A DNA stretch of 64,000 bases from positions 310,001 to 374,000 of the forward strand of contig NZ_LAQQ01000001.1 of assembly GCF_000971985.1 (NCBI RefSeq). The letters run 5' to 3'. The notes beneath the pieces were generated by a model. That model saw nothing but the letters and a program-made list of their open reading frames with translations. It searched no databases and was not told the origin of the DNA. The DNA is from Paenibacillus dauci (GTDB taxonomy: Bacteria; Bacillota; Bacilli; Paenibacillales; Paenibacillaceae). The position numbers and the translations under genes were made by a program. Below are positions 37,380 through 45,859 of the stretch, piece after piece. Numbering within the stretch: the stretch's first letter is position 1; every line of letters starts with the position of its first letter.

Positions 37380-37778
37380 TTACGGAATAGCAGTATAGGA
37401 TTTTTCAATGCTTTTTAACTCTATACTTTTACAATAAAAATGTAGTTCTCCATTCTCATAATCTTCAATATAATATCTCATATCGGTATATCCACGATCA
37501 TGAAGACTGTTTATTTTGAAGCCACTGATCTGGCATAATAACGATCCTGGTTGAAAATTCAACTGCTCAATATTGGTAAAACGAAGCATTACTTCATAAT
37601 TTCCTGATTTCCCATGCAGCAGAAAAGTGATATCCACTATTGTAACAGGCTCATAATACGAATTAGGAGCAGTATATAAATGAAAACCGGATATCCATTC
37701 TAATCTGGAATACCAGTATTCCCCTATCAATTGCTGTGCCTGTTCTGCATTCTGAATATAATGCTCTGGTTGGATCAA
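37380..37778 (-). CDS. hypothetical protein, 132 aa
   Basis: Not recognised with confidence. Start is TTG at 37776-37778, with GGAGG 7 bases upstream. Small soluble beta-rich protein (TIVDITFLLHGKSGNYEVML, YYIEDYENGELHFYCKSIEL), similar in texture to stand-alone immunity-type or DUF proteins. It is followed by the convergent terminator of the hcp operon and preceded by the histidine phosphatase gene on the same strand, 53 bp away. Confidence 0.72.
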   Translation of the reverse strand: MIQPEHYIQNAEQAQQLIGEYWYSRLEWISGFHLYTAPNSYYEPVTIVDITFLLHGKSGNYEVMLRFTNIEQLNFQPGSLLCQISGFKINSLHDRGYTDMRYYIEDYENGELHFYCKSIELKSIEKSYTAIP

Positions 37779-37831
37779 CCTAATGCCTCCTCTTTCAATG
37801 ATTCTTTTACAGTATTATTTTATTCCCTTAT

Positions 37832-38410
37832 CTATATGGTCATTTTATATAGACCTGCTTCACCAAGAAAGTCTGCTCTTGTCAGTCCCTGTTCTCCCAG
37901 AAATTCGCGGTAACTCTGTATCGTGCCATCATGACTGATAATAATCGTTCGTTTCGCCGGATAATGGGCGATCCATTCCATTTGCTTTGCAGCCAGTCTT
38001 GCAAACTCGGGCTCTGGCATTATGTTTATTCCTGAATCTCCGAGCTCATCTTGTTCTGTATATATCATCGACCATGCCGGGTAATTTTGCTGCAGCTCGG
38101 TTCTTGTCAGCAGACGATCGCACAGGAGTGGCTTCCACTCTGGATTCTGCGGATACATGCGAGGCCCTACAGCATGGCTAAGGTAAGCGTGAGCAATGAG
38201 GGAATGGTTGGTAAGTATAACTGCCGATTCGATAGTACGTACCATGGGACTGACGAGCAGCAGATCATCTGTTCCAATCTGCAACCCGGATTGCAAGCCG
38301 CTGATCTGCTGCTTCCCGAGTTCTGTCAAATGTGGATGTGTCTTATTGAATCGATCTGGCCCCGGCAAATTATGTTCAGCCTGCCCATGACGAATAAAAA
38401 TAATCTCCAG
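37832..38410 (-). CDS. histidine phosphatase (phosphoglycerate-mutase-like), apparent CTG start
   Basis: 192-aa histidine phosphatase. The catalytic motif IIFIRHGQAEHN (phospho-acceptor H8) starts a few residues after a CTG at 38408-38410, which is preceded by AAAGGAGG at 7 bases. No ATG, GTG or TTG exists in frame between the ribosome binding site and the motif; the first ordinary start (TTG at 38366-38368) would delete the RHG motif. Second histidine in TIIISHDGTIQSY. The domain is otherwise normal in length. Substrate unknown; such proteins act on phosphosugars, nucleotides or alpha-ribazole phosphate. CTG use is an inference; a sequencing difference in the start codon would also explain it. 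Confidence 0.82.
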   Translation of the reverse strand: MEIIFIRHGQAEHNLPGPDRFNKTHPHLTELGKQQISGLQSGLQIGTDDLLLVSPMVRTIESAVILTNHSLIAHAYLSHAVGPRMYPQNPEWKPLLCDRLLTRTELQQNYPAWSMIYTEQDELGDSGINIMPEPEFARLAAKQMEWIAHYPAKRTIIISHDGTIQSYREFLGEQGLTRADFLGEAGLYKMTI

Positions 38411-38468
38411 TTTGCTCCCTCCTTTAAGATTAAATTCTTATACCTCTCTAATTATTATCAAAATCTAC

Positions 38469-39083
38469 TTATCTATCCGATAGATTCCATTTGAATTCGG
38501 TAAACTGAGCTGTCAGGGTTTCTTTTTGATCAATATAAAAATCAGAGCTTATCGCAAAGGGGAGCTGCAACAGTTGTTCGAGTTGCTCCAGTGCTTTTTG
38601 CTGCTCCGGCTGTTCAATAATTTGTTGTAACCCTGCCCCGTATTCATAACCAAATATCTGTGCCAAAATACTAATATCTACATCCTGTTCTTCTATTCCA
38701 TATTCTTGTCGCGTTTGACTGCACCAGGTATAGCCGGTTAATTTCTCTCCATTGGTAAACATGCCAATTTCCAGTACATCTTCATCAAAATAAGACAAAG
38801 TAAATACAGGAGCATTCAGATAAGAAGACAGCTCTTCACCAAATTGCTCTGTCTTTCCCCAACCAAACCAGTCATTTAGAATACTGAACCATCCTGGCTT
38901 CTTTTCTGCGATATAATAAGTGTGTCTGGTACGCTCTGCTTCATCAATAATCTCCTGGTACGGATTGGAAGAAGTAACTGAACCACTTACAGCGGGTTGC
39001 TCTGCAATCATATCTTCCAGAGCATCCAGCAGTACTTGCAAATCACTGATTTGAACATGCACATTCCCGAGCTTGGCTCCCAT
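38469..39083 (-). CDS. hypothetical protein, 204 aa
   Basis: Not recognised. ATG at 39081-39083 with GAGGA-like site upstream. Acidic, soluble, Glu/Gln-rich C-terminal half (IIEQPEQQKALEQLEQLLQL). A WF-rich patch (GWFSILNDWFGWGK) lies near residues 63-78. The overall look (acidic, 200 aa, stand-alone, near small unknown genes) recalls immunity-type proteins, but no toxin gene is adjacent and I make no call. Confidence 0.7.
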   Translation of the reverse strand: MGAKLGNVHVQISDLQVLLDALEDMIAEQPAVSGSVTSSNPYQEIIDEAERTRHTYYIAEKKPGWFSILNDWFGWGKTEQFGEELSSYLNAPVFTLSYFDEDVLEIGMFTNGEKLTGYTWCSQTRQEYGIEEQDVDISILAQIFGYEYGAGLQQIIEQPEQQKALEQLEQLLQLPFAISSDFYIDQKETLTAQFTEFKWNLSDR

Positions 39084-39300
39084 TCTTGTCCTCTCCTTGT
39101 TACAGATATGGTGACAGAATCGACGGATTAAATATAATTTACAATGTTACGATAATGCTTTGATAATAACTTTCTGACTATATGTATTTGAACATCTCCA
39201 TCATATCATATACTTCCCTATCGCTCTATTAAGCTGTCTATGCTGTTGAGAGCCAGCTTTTTCACGATATAACTTCATATCTTACATCGCATATCTCATT

Positions 39301-39339
39301 CTTACTTCTTACTTCTTACTTCTTACTTCTTACTTCTTA
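39301..39339. repeat. simple repeat, CTTACTT x 5.6
   Basis: Five perfect copies of the heptamer CTTACTT and a partial sixth. Seven-base units can change copy number by slippage, but this array is about 220 bp from the nearest start codon (39083) and in no coding frame. Confidence 0.9.
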
Positions 39340-39388
39340 AATGATGTTACATAGTTTCTATCACTCCTACTCTACTTATCCATTATAT

Positions 39389-39427
39389 AAAAAAGGACTA
39401 CAGCTCATAAGAACTGTAGTCCTTTTT
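39389..39427. terminator. terminator of the moaA-ywiC-hemY operon
   Basis: AAAAAGGACTACAG/CTGTAGTCCTTTTT, 14-bp perfect stem with 10-nt loop, tails on both sides. Confidence 0.85.
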
Positions 39428-39458
39428 ATATTTTATGCCAGCTGGCCAATCACCTGAA

Positions 39459-41012
39459 TCAATTCACTGCCCACCTGCTGATGAGCTGTTCTGCGGCTTC
39501 CCGGCCATGCTGTACACAATCGGGAATCCCGATTCCTCCATAGCCTGCACCACATAACCATACATCAGGTAAATGCGCTGTGAGAGAAGTTCTTACTTTA
39601 TCCATTAATTCTCTATGTCCTACCGGATACTGCGGCATTGAGCGGTAACAGCGGCTGATCTCCACCAGATCTGGCTCTGCATCGAATCCGATCAGATCCC
39701 GTAGATCCCGGCGTACCGCCTGTACCAATTCTTCATCAGACAGGTTCGTCCAGTCTTCTGCACCTGCACGACCAATATAGGTACGCAGCAGCGTCTGACC
39801 GGCTGGAGCAGTATGCTGCCATTTGGTCGAGGACCATGTGCATGCGGTAATCATGCGATTTTCCTTGCGGGGCACGAGGAACCCTGTACCTTCAAATTCG
39901 TGCTGCAGCTGGTGATGCTTGTATCCAAGAGCAATATTCGCTACCGACACATAATGAATCTGACTTAGCTGCCGGATCTCGGGAATATCTCCAAGCAGTT
40001 CGGCTGCTGCATAAGCCGGAATAGTGCAAATAATACTGTCCGCGTCAATATTCTCTCCGCTGCTCAGTGTCAGGGTATAACGATGATGCTGTATGCTACT
40101 ATTCGAGTCATCTACCGGATGAAACGTATCCGATGCAGCGATTCCTGTCACATGTTGCTGCATGCGGAATTGTACATGGCTCAGCGTGAGCTGCTCTTGC
40201 AGTCTACGAATAATAGCGGACAACCCCTGCTGATAAGACAAAAACATACTTTTGGATTTGGGCATAGACGACGTTGGAGATGAGGAGGATATACCGGATA
40301 GCTTGCTATCGCTTCCTGCATGGGTTCCGGCCTTTTGCTGAATTCCCTTGCTTGCAGCAGGTCGACGCAGCATTCCTCTGGCCATACCGATAATGAGGCT
40401 GTGGTGCTTTTTCTCCATTTGTCTGAACTGGGGAAAGGTCGACAGCAGACTGAGCGAACGTGTATCTCCTGCGTAAATGCCTGCCAGCAGTGGCTCAGTC
40501 ATCTGTTCCAGCACTTCACGACCCAATCGCCGTTCAATAAAGTCACCAAGCGCCTCATCTTCATCTGCCTGACGTGCAGGCAGTACCATATCGAGTACAG
40601 CTCTGGCTTTGCCCAGTGGAGAGATCAGACCGGTACGGATAAAAGGGCTAATCTTCGTTGGAATACCGAGCACCAGTCCCATCGGCATCTGATGCAGCTT
40701 TTTCTTATGCAAAATGTAGGCGGAACCTGCTTTTGGATTAGTAGGTACCAGCTGTTCACCCATTCCCAGATCATGAGTCAGATCGATAATCGGCTGTTTG
40801 CGAGCAAGGAAAGAGTCCGGGCCTTTTTCGATCAGGAATCCATCTGTCTGAACCGAATGAATTTTGCCGCCGAGACGATTGCTGCTCTCAATGAGCGTTA
40901 TTTCTACCGGTATACCCTGCTGATCAGCAGCCTTTCGGGCATAATAAGCCGCACTCAGACCCGTGATCCCTCCGCCCAGCACGACAATTTTGCGTATAGA
41001 TGATGGTGTCAT
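39459..41012 (-). CDS. hemY: protoporphyrinogen/coproporphyrinogen oxidase
   Basis: 517-aa FAD enzyme of late heme synthesis. FAD fold: KIVVLGGGITGLSAAYYARK and IEKGPDSFLARKQPIIDLTH; the end DVWLCGAGYGGIGIPDCVQHG is typical of the HemY/CgoX family, which in Gram-positives oxidises coproporphyrinogen III. A Ser/Lys-rich insert of about 40 residues (near 230-275) interrupts the usual sequence. ATG 41010-41012 overlaps the stop of the radical SAM gene (ATGA) and has AGGAGG 8 bases upstream. Oxygen-dependent, unlike the anaerobic genes around it. Confidence 0.92.
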   Translation of the reverse strand: MTPSSIRKIVVLGGGITGLSAAYYARKAADQQGIPVEITLIESSNRLGGKIHSVQTDGFLIEKGPDSFLARKQPIIDLTHDLGMGEQLVPTNPKAGSAYILHKKKLHQMPMGLVLGIPTKISPFIRTGLISPLGKARAVLDMVLPARQADEDEALGDFIERRLGREVLEQMTEPLLAGIYAGDTRSLSLLSTFPQFRQMEKKHHSLIIGMARGMLRRPAASKGIQQKAGTHAGSDSKLSGISSSSPTSSMPKSKSMFLSYQQGLSAIIRRLQEQLTLSHVQFRMQQHVTGIAASDTFHPVDDSNSSIQHHRYTLTLSSGENIDADSIICTIPAYAAAELLGDIPEIRQLSQIHYVSVANIALGYKHHQLQHEFEGTGFLVPRKENRMITACTWSSTKWQHTAPAGQTLLRTYIGRAGAEDWTNLSDEELVQAVRRDLRDLIGFDAEPDLVEISRCYRSMPQYPVGHRELMDKVRTSLTAHLPDVWLCGAGYGGIGIPDCVQHGREAAEQLISRWAVN

Positions 41013-42127
41013 AGTATGTCTCCTCCTGTCCACGCTGCAGGTTGATACGCGCAGTACGGATCGCTTTCCAGATAATCGCCGGTTAGTGCATATGCTCTTG
41101 CCCGCGAACCCCCGCACAGCTGCCGGTATTCACAGACTCCGCATTTGCCTTTGAGCAGTGATTTGTCCCGCAGCTGCTGCATCACCGGAGCAGACCGGTA
41201 AATATCGGCGAGATGCTGTTCCCGTACATTGCCACAGCTAAGCGGCAGGAATCCGCTGGGATATACCTCTCCCGTATGGCTGATGAATACAAACCCATCC
41301 CCATCATTTACCCCCTGCGGCGCACGCCCCAGCATATCCCTATGTTTGCTGGCGGACGGACGGGAGACTCCATTTTCAGAAGATTGAACTATACTACGCT
41401 GCTGCTGAAGCACTACTCGTCGATAGTGTGGTGCTTCGGTTGCTTTGACGCCAAATGGCATTCGCTGCTGCAGCTCATACATCCACTGCATTACTTCTTC
41501 ATGCTGTTGTGGGGTAATCATATCCTTTTCCATACCGCGGCCTGTCGGAATCAGGAAAAATACACTCCATAGTACCGCCCCCATCTGTGCGACAAGTTCT
41601 GCGATCTGCGGCAAATCTTCCAGATTGTAACGGGAGACGGTCGTATTGATCTGAATCGGGATATGCAATTCCTGCAGATAGCGTATCCCTTGCATCGTAC
41701 GTTCATAAGAACCTGCTGTTCCGCGGAAATGATCGTGAATTTTTGCACATGAACCATCAAGACTGAATGCCCAACGCGATAATCCGGCCTCACCAGCTTT
41801 CTCTACTGCACTGCGGGTCACACGCGGAGTCGCACTTGGTGTCATAGACAGCGATAGCCCTTTATCCTGGATAGCATATCGTGCCAGCTCGTATAGATCC
41901 GGTCGCATCAGTGGATCACCGCCGGTAAATACAAACAGCGGCTCGTCAAACTCGCTGATCTGATCAATCAACTGCTTGCCCTCCTCCAGACTGAGCTGGT
42001 GCGGATCTGGATGATACTGCGCTTCGGCACGACAGTGCAAGCATTTCAGGGCGCAGGCACGGGTAACTTCCCAGATTACGATAAATGGATTCTGACTATA
42101 GTCCCGCTGCTTGATGGATGGCATCAT
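41009..42127 (-). CDS. radical SAM/SPASM protein, NirJ/AhbD-like
   Basis: 372 aa. Radical SAM cluster C25-x3-C29-x2-C32 (EVTRACALKCLHCRAEAQYH), GGDPLMRPDL for SAM binding, and a C-terminal SPASM-type cysteine set (KCGVCEYRQLCGGSRARAYA then YLESDPYCAYQ). The pattern resembles NirJ/AhbD, which modify heme precursors, and the stand-alone TIGR04053-type relatives. ATG 42125-42127 follows GGAAGG. It sits between ywiC and hemY with a 4-nt overlap to hemY, so a heme or tetrapyrrole substrate is a fair inference; no substrate is proven. The Ser/Gln-rich stretch near residues 245-275 looks like an insertion loop. Confidence 0.88.
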   Translation of the reverse strand: MMPSIKQRDYSQNPFIVIWEVTRACALKCLHCRAEAQYHPDPHQLSLEEGKQLIDQISEFDEPLFVFTGGDPLMRPDLYELARYAIQDKGLSLSMTPSATPRVTRSAVEKAGEAGLSRWAFSLDGSCAKIHDHFRGTAGSYERTMQGIRYLQELHIPIQINTTVSRYNLEDLPQIAELVAQMGAVLWSVFFLIPTGRGMEKDMITPQQHEEVMQWMYELQQRMPFGVKATEAPHYRRVVLQQQRSIVQSSENGVSRPSASKHRDMLGRAPQGVNDGDGFVFISHTGEVYPSGFLPLSCGNVREQHLADIYRSAPVMQQLRDKSLLKGKCGVCEYRQLCGGSRARAYALTGDYLESDPYCAYQPAAWTGGDIL

Positions 42128-42154
42128 GGCAATCCTTCCTTTCTGCAAATACGA

Positions 42155-42865
42155 TTAAATGATCCATACAACCGACACATACATCATGACTGCAAATCCG
42201 ATCTCGGCAATCCCTACCTGCATGGTACGCAGTTTCTGCTTGGGCAGCCATACAGCTCGGATCAGCAGCACGGCAAAAGGAATGCATAACCATACATTCC
42301 AGCCAGCTGCCAGCACGACTAGCAGTAGATGATACAGACAGGAAATGTAATAATAACGCCGGTTCTTTTTCTCGCGAATCATGGTCTTTACATATAAAGC
42401 GGTACCTGTAAAATACAAAACCGATAGCAAAAACAGCTTACTTGCCGCTATCCAGTCCGGTGTGCCACTCATATAGACAACCGGATAAATGAAAGAACTG
42501 AACAGCACAATCGCTACAATATCATTGAACAATGCACGCTCATTACGGCGTTTGGCATAATAGGCAGGCACGGCAAAAAAGATCAGCAGCAGTGCACCGT
42601 ACATCAGCATTTGAGGCTGCTGGGCAATAACGACGGCAACCAGCGGAACCAATAATACTCCATATAGTGCTGCGGGACGCAAATATCTGTCTTTGCGTCC
42701 TGTCTTGATCCACTGCAGTACCGGATAGCTGAACAGATACATGACCAGCCAGCAGAGGAACAGCGGCAGATGGACCCAGCGTCCTCCCGAGATGCTGAGA
42801 CCAAGCAAAAAAGGCAGTACGAGCATAGCCCATGCCCCATGCTGATTGGGAATGTACCGGTTCAT
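42155..42865 (-). CDS. ywiC: YwiC-like membrane protein
   Basis: 236 aa, seven to eight predicted membrane segments. Opening NRYIPNQHGAWAMLVLPFLL is the signature of the YwiC family, with YFTGTALYVKTMIREKKNRR in the middle, a pattern also seen in UbiA-type prenyltransferases. In B. subtilis ywiC lies between narK-fnr and narGHJI and its role is unknown. AGGAGG precedes the ATG by 8 bases; moaA ends 24 bp upstream on the same strand, the radical SAM gene follows 27 bp downstream. Likely membrane function tied to anaerobic respiration. Confidence 0.9.
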   Translation of the reverse strand: MNRYIPNQHGAWAMLVLPFLLGLSISGGRWVHLPLFLCWLVMYLFSYPVLQWIKTGRKDRYLRPAALYGVLLVPLVAVVIAQQPQMLMYGALLLIFFAVPAYYAKRRNERALFNDIVAIVLFSSFIYPVVYMSGTPDWIAASKLFLLSVLYFTGTALYVKTMIREKKNRRYYYISCLYHLLLVVLAAGWNVWLCIPFAVLLIRAVWLPKQKLRTMQVGIAEIGFAVMMYVSVVWII

Positions 42866-42888
42866 CTTTTGAGCCTCCTGTTTATTTA

Positions 42889-43905
42889 TTAACCTCCAAT
42901 ATAGGACATGCCGATTCTGCGGCAGGAAGCTGCCGTATGCGCGGTTCGCAGATCAGAGTAACGATCTGTCCGGTGTTCCCAGATATCGGCGATGACATCC
43001 TGCAATTCTTCATCCGTTGCTCCGCCGCGTACCAGCTGACGCAGATCATAGCCGCTGGAAGCAAACAGACAGGTATACAGTTTGCCATCGGATGACAAAC
43101 GCGCTCTTGTGCATGAAGAGCAGAATGAACGCGAGACCGATGTAATAAAACCCACTTCTGTACGAGTACCACGGTACCTGTAATAGCTGGCAACTTCGCC
43201 GTAGATATTATGTTCGGCAGGCACCAGCTCATAACGACTCTGCAGTTGCTGGAGAATCTCTGCCTGGGTCACTACTTTGTCGTAGCTCCAACCATTACCG
43301 CTTCCGGCATCCATGAACTCGATAAATCGCAGCGTAATTCCCTTATCACGGAAATATTCAGCCATTGGCAGGATTTCTTCGTCGTTAATTCCCTTTTGTA
43401 CGACCATATTGATTTTGATCCGGAATCCCAGAGATTGGGCATAATCAATCTGCTTCAGGATATGCTGCGGCTGTACACCTCTTCCGTTAAGCTGACCGAA
43501 TATAGACGGGGTCAGTGCATCCAGACTAATATTCAGCCGCCGCAGACCTGCCTGATAAAGGGCTTCCGCGTGCTGTCCGAGCAGCAGTCCATTGGTCGTC
43601 AGTCCCATATCCTGTACGCCGGGAATCGTACCTATTTCTCTGACCAGCTCATCCAGATTTTTGCGAAGCAGCGGCTCTCCGCCAGTCAGACGTACCTTCT
43701 GCACGCCCAGGCCCGTGAATAGTCTTACCAGCCGACTCATTTCTTCAAAAGTCAGCAGTTCGGCGCGCGGCATGAATGCATAGTCGTCTCCGAACAATTC
43801 TCTTGGCATGCAATAAGCACACCGGAAATTACAGCGGTCGGTTACCGACAGACGCAAATCACGTACCGGACGACTCAGTGTATCAGTCAGCTGGCGGATA
43901 TTCAC
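42889..43905 (-). CDS. moaA: GTP 3',8-cyclase, molybdenum cofactor synthesis
   Basis: 338-aa radical SAM enzyme for the first step of molybdenum cofactor synthesis, needed by NarG. N-terminal cluster C25-x3-C29-x2-C32 (DRCNFRCAYCMPRE), GGEPLLRKNL, second cluster FCSSCTRARLSSDGKLYTCL, and the essential C-terminal GG. Start is GTG 43903-43905 with AGGGAG upstream. First gene of the operon moaA-ywiC-radical SAM-hemY. Other moa/moe genes are not in the window. Confidence 0.96.
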   Translation of the reverse strand: MNIRQLTDTLSRPVRDLRLSVTDRCNFRCAYCMPRELFGDDYAFMPRAELLTFEEMSRLVRLFTGLGVQKVRLTGGEPLLRKNLDELVREIGTIPGVQDMGLTTNGLLLGQHAEALYQAGLRRLNISLDALTPSIFGQLNGRGVQPQHILKQIDYAQSLGFRIKINMVVQKGINDEEILPMAEYFRDKGITLRFIEFMDAGSGNGWSYDKVVTQAEILQQLQSRYELVPAEHNIYGEVASYYRYRGTRTEVGFITSVSRSFCSSCTRARLSSDGKLYTCLFASSGYDLRQLVRGGATDEELQDVIADIWEHRTDRYSDLRTAHTAASCRRIGMSYIGG

Positions 43906-44025
43906 AGGGCTCTCCCTCTTTTCGTAGTTCGTATTTTATAATTCATGGATATCGGATTGTAGAGCTTGTAATAAGTCAATGTGAATAATGGAACTTATTT
44001 GTCCATATGGACAGTAACGTCTATA

Positions 44026-45528
44026 TTACGCCTTGAGCTGCTGCTGATTTAGTTCGCTGAAGGTACCAACATAGCGAACATCTTCGCCCGTCTCATCTTT
44101 GACTGCACTGATATTCAGCCATTGTACATACTCTTCACCATTTTTGCGTTTGTTCCAGATCGCTCCCTGCCAGACTCCATACTGCTTGATTTCAGCCCAC
44201 ATCTGGCTGTAAAAGTCCTGGGATTGACGGCCGGATTTGAGGATGCTTGGTCGTTGTCCAAGAACCTCGTCAGCTTCATAACCGGTTAACCGGGTGAATG
44301 CCGGATTGACCGTTTTGATATATCCGGATGGATCGGTGACCAGTATTCCCTGAGCTGTAGAATCGAATACTTCGGATACGAGAGCAAGTTTGTCCTGATA
44401 ATACATCCAGACCACGATAATCAGACTCGCCAGTGCCACCTGGGACAGCAACATGAATCCGATCGAATATTGTCCGGTGATACCATGAATAGCCGATAGC
44501 ATCAGTGGCGGGAAGAATCCACCCAGACCACCCATCATAGAGACAATACCATTGGCAATACCTGCCTGTTTGTTGAAATAAAACGGTACCAGCTTGAAGA
44601 TAACGCCGTTACCAATACCTGCACTGACAGCAATCGCCAGACTGCCGATCGTATACAATCCGATTGATGGAGAGAATGCCAGTACAATTGCAGCAATCGT
44701 ATACATAGCGAATGTACCTACCAGCAGGAACAAAGGCTGAAAACGGTCAGCCAACCAACCGCCAACCGGACGAAGGAACGTTGCCAGTGCGATAAACCCG
44801 GCAGTACGTATACCTGCGTCGACTTTGGAGAGATCAAAGTTCGCAACCAGGAAGTTGGGCAGATAGACGGTAAATGCTACGAATGAACCGAACGTAATAA
44901 AGTAGAACAACGAGAAAAACCAGAGCTTTTCATTTTTGTATACACCTTTGATCTGCTCGATAATCGGCGTTTTCACTTTGACTTCACGGCGATCACCGAG
45001 GAAGAAGTTCAGCACGATAAAAGCAGCCAGCAGGATCATATACAGTTGTACAGTGGATTGCCAACCGATCTGGGTAGCCACGACCGGAGCAGAGAACGTC
45101 GTAATCGCTGTACCGATATTGCCCATGCCATAGATCCCGTTAACCAGTCCATGTTTTTCTTTGGGATAATACTTGGGCAGTGATGTAACCCCTACCGAGA
45201 AGACAGCACCACCGATGCCCAGGAACAGTCCGCCGATAATCAGATCCGCCATGGAATCTGCGCGGCTGATATAGAATACCGGGAACAACAACAGGATAAA
45301 GCTGACCATGAAGATAATCCGCGCACCTACGATATTTGCGTAGTAGCCGAGTGGGATCCGCAGGATCGAACCCAGTACAACGGGTACTGCTGTGACCATT
45401 GCCAGACTTCCGGCCGGAATGTTGATATCTTCCCGGATAAAGGGCATCAGGGACGAAATGATTACCCATACCATAAATCCGAGCACCAGATTCATTGTTT
45501 GTAAGGATAGCTGTAATTTTTTGATCAT
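44026..45528 (-). CDS. narK: nitrate/nitrite transporter NarK with fused C-terminal PAS domain
   Basis: 500 aa. Residues 1-385: MFS nitrate/nitrite porter with 12 segments; conserved parts include LGSILRIPLGYYANIVGARI, LFLGIGGAVFSVGVTSLPKY and GIANGIVSMMGGLGGFFPPL. Residues about 392-495: a PAS plus PAC domain (STAQGILVTDPSGYIKTVNP, AFTRLTGYEADEVLGQRPSI, WLNISAVKDETGEDVRYVGT). Bacterial NarK proteins are usually about 390-400 residues and lack this. The two parts are in one frame without a stop. ATG 45526-45528 follows AAAGG; a GTG 9 bases earlier overlaps the site. Two GGGAnTCCC boxes upstream suggest NreC control. Confidence 0.92.
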   Translation of the reverse strand: MIKKLQLSLQTMNLVLGFMVWVIISSLMPFIREDINIPAGSLAMVTAVPVVLGSILRIPLGYYANIVGARIIFMVSFILLLFPVFYISRADSMADLIIGGLFLGIGGAVFSVGVTSLPKYYPKEKHGLVNGIYGMGNIGTAITTFSAPVVATQIGWQSTVQLYMILLAAFIVLNFFLGDRREVKVKTPIIEQIKGVYKNEKLWFFSLFYFITFGSFVAFTVYLPNFLVANFDLSKVDAGIRTAGFIALATFLRPVGGWLADRFQPLFLLVGTFAMYTIAAIVLAFSPSIGLYTIGSLAIAVSAGIGNGVIFKLVPFYFNKQAGIANGIVSMMGGLGGFFPPLMLSAIHGITGQYSIGFMLLSQVALASLIIVVWMYYQDKLALVSEVFDSTAQGILVTDPSGYIKTVNPAFTRLTGYEADEVLGQRPSILKSGRQSQDFYSQMWAEIKQYGVWQGAIWNKRKNGEEYVQWLNISAVKDETGEDVRYVGTFSELNQQQLKA

Positions 45529-45629
45529 CCAACTCACCTTTCACTTGTGTTTCGCTACAATTTGATAGAAGCCATATGGCCGTTCTTTATACTTCTTTAT
45601 TGTAGGGTCTGCGATTACAGACAGGATAT

Positions 45630-45666
45630 AGGGGAGTCCCCTGTACATGATAAGGGAATCCCTAAG
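45630..45666 (-). promoter_or_regulatory. paired NreC-like boxes upstream of narK
   Basis: Cores GGGAGTCCC (45632-45640, within AGGGGAGTCCCCT) and GGGAATCCC (45654-45662, within TAAGGGAATCCCTA), 22 bp apart. Similar to the GC-rich palindrome reported for staphylococcal NreC (about TAGGG-N4-CCCTA). The -10 lies 27 bp downstream of the proximal core. Confidence 0.6.
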
Positions 45667-45736
45667 TGCAGGATCAGGCAGGGTTTCAAACAGCTATAGT
45701 CTGTGTTATATCCTGCATTCCCCATATTTACAACCC

Positions 45737-45777
45737 AAAAAGCCTCCTCAACGATGCTGCTCGTCGGGAGGCTTTTT
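45737..45777. terminator. terminator of the trxB-rhodanese-thioredoxin operon
   Basis: AAAAAGCCTCC/GGAGGCTTTTT with a 19-nt loop. Confidence 0.85.
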
Positions 45778-45859
45778 CTAATTTTTGCATATACATTTCC
45801 TGATTATGGTAGACACTTTATCGGGCAATAGCTTTTTTATCCGACTGGATAGTTATTTC

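Larger units (their letters stand above)
39084..39458. other. intergenic region with heptamer repeats
   Basis: 375 bp without a gene. Holds AT-rich sequence, an array of CTTACTT heptamers at 39301-39339 and the terminator of hemY. The promoter of the 204-aa gene should be at its left end. Confidence 0.6.
45529..45859. other. narK promoter region and thioredoxin-operon terminator
   Basis: Holds, from the narK side, a -10 candidate TACAAT (45599-45604, minus strand), two NreC-like boxes (45630-45666) and the terminator at 45737-45777. Confidence 0.6.

Noticed and set aside
39301-39339. CTTACTT array considered as CRISPR or phase-variable tract
   Set aside because: Units are 7 bp without spacers, so not CRISPR. 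It is outside promoters and frames as far as I can see, so phase variation is unsupported.
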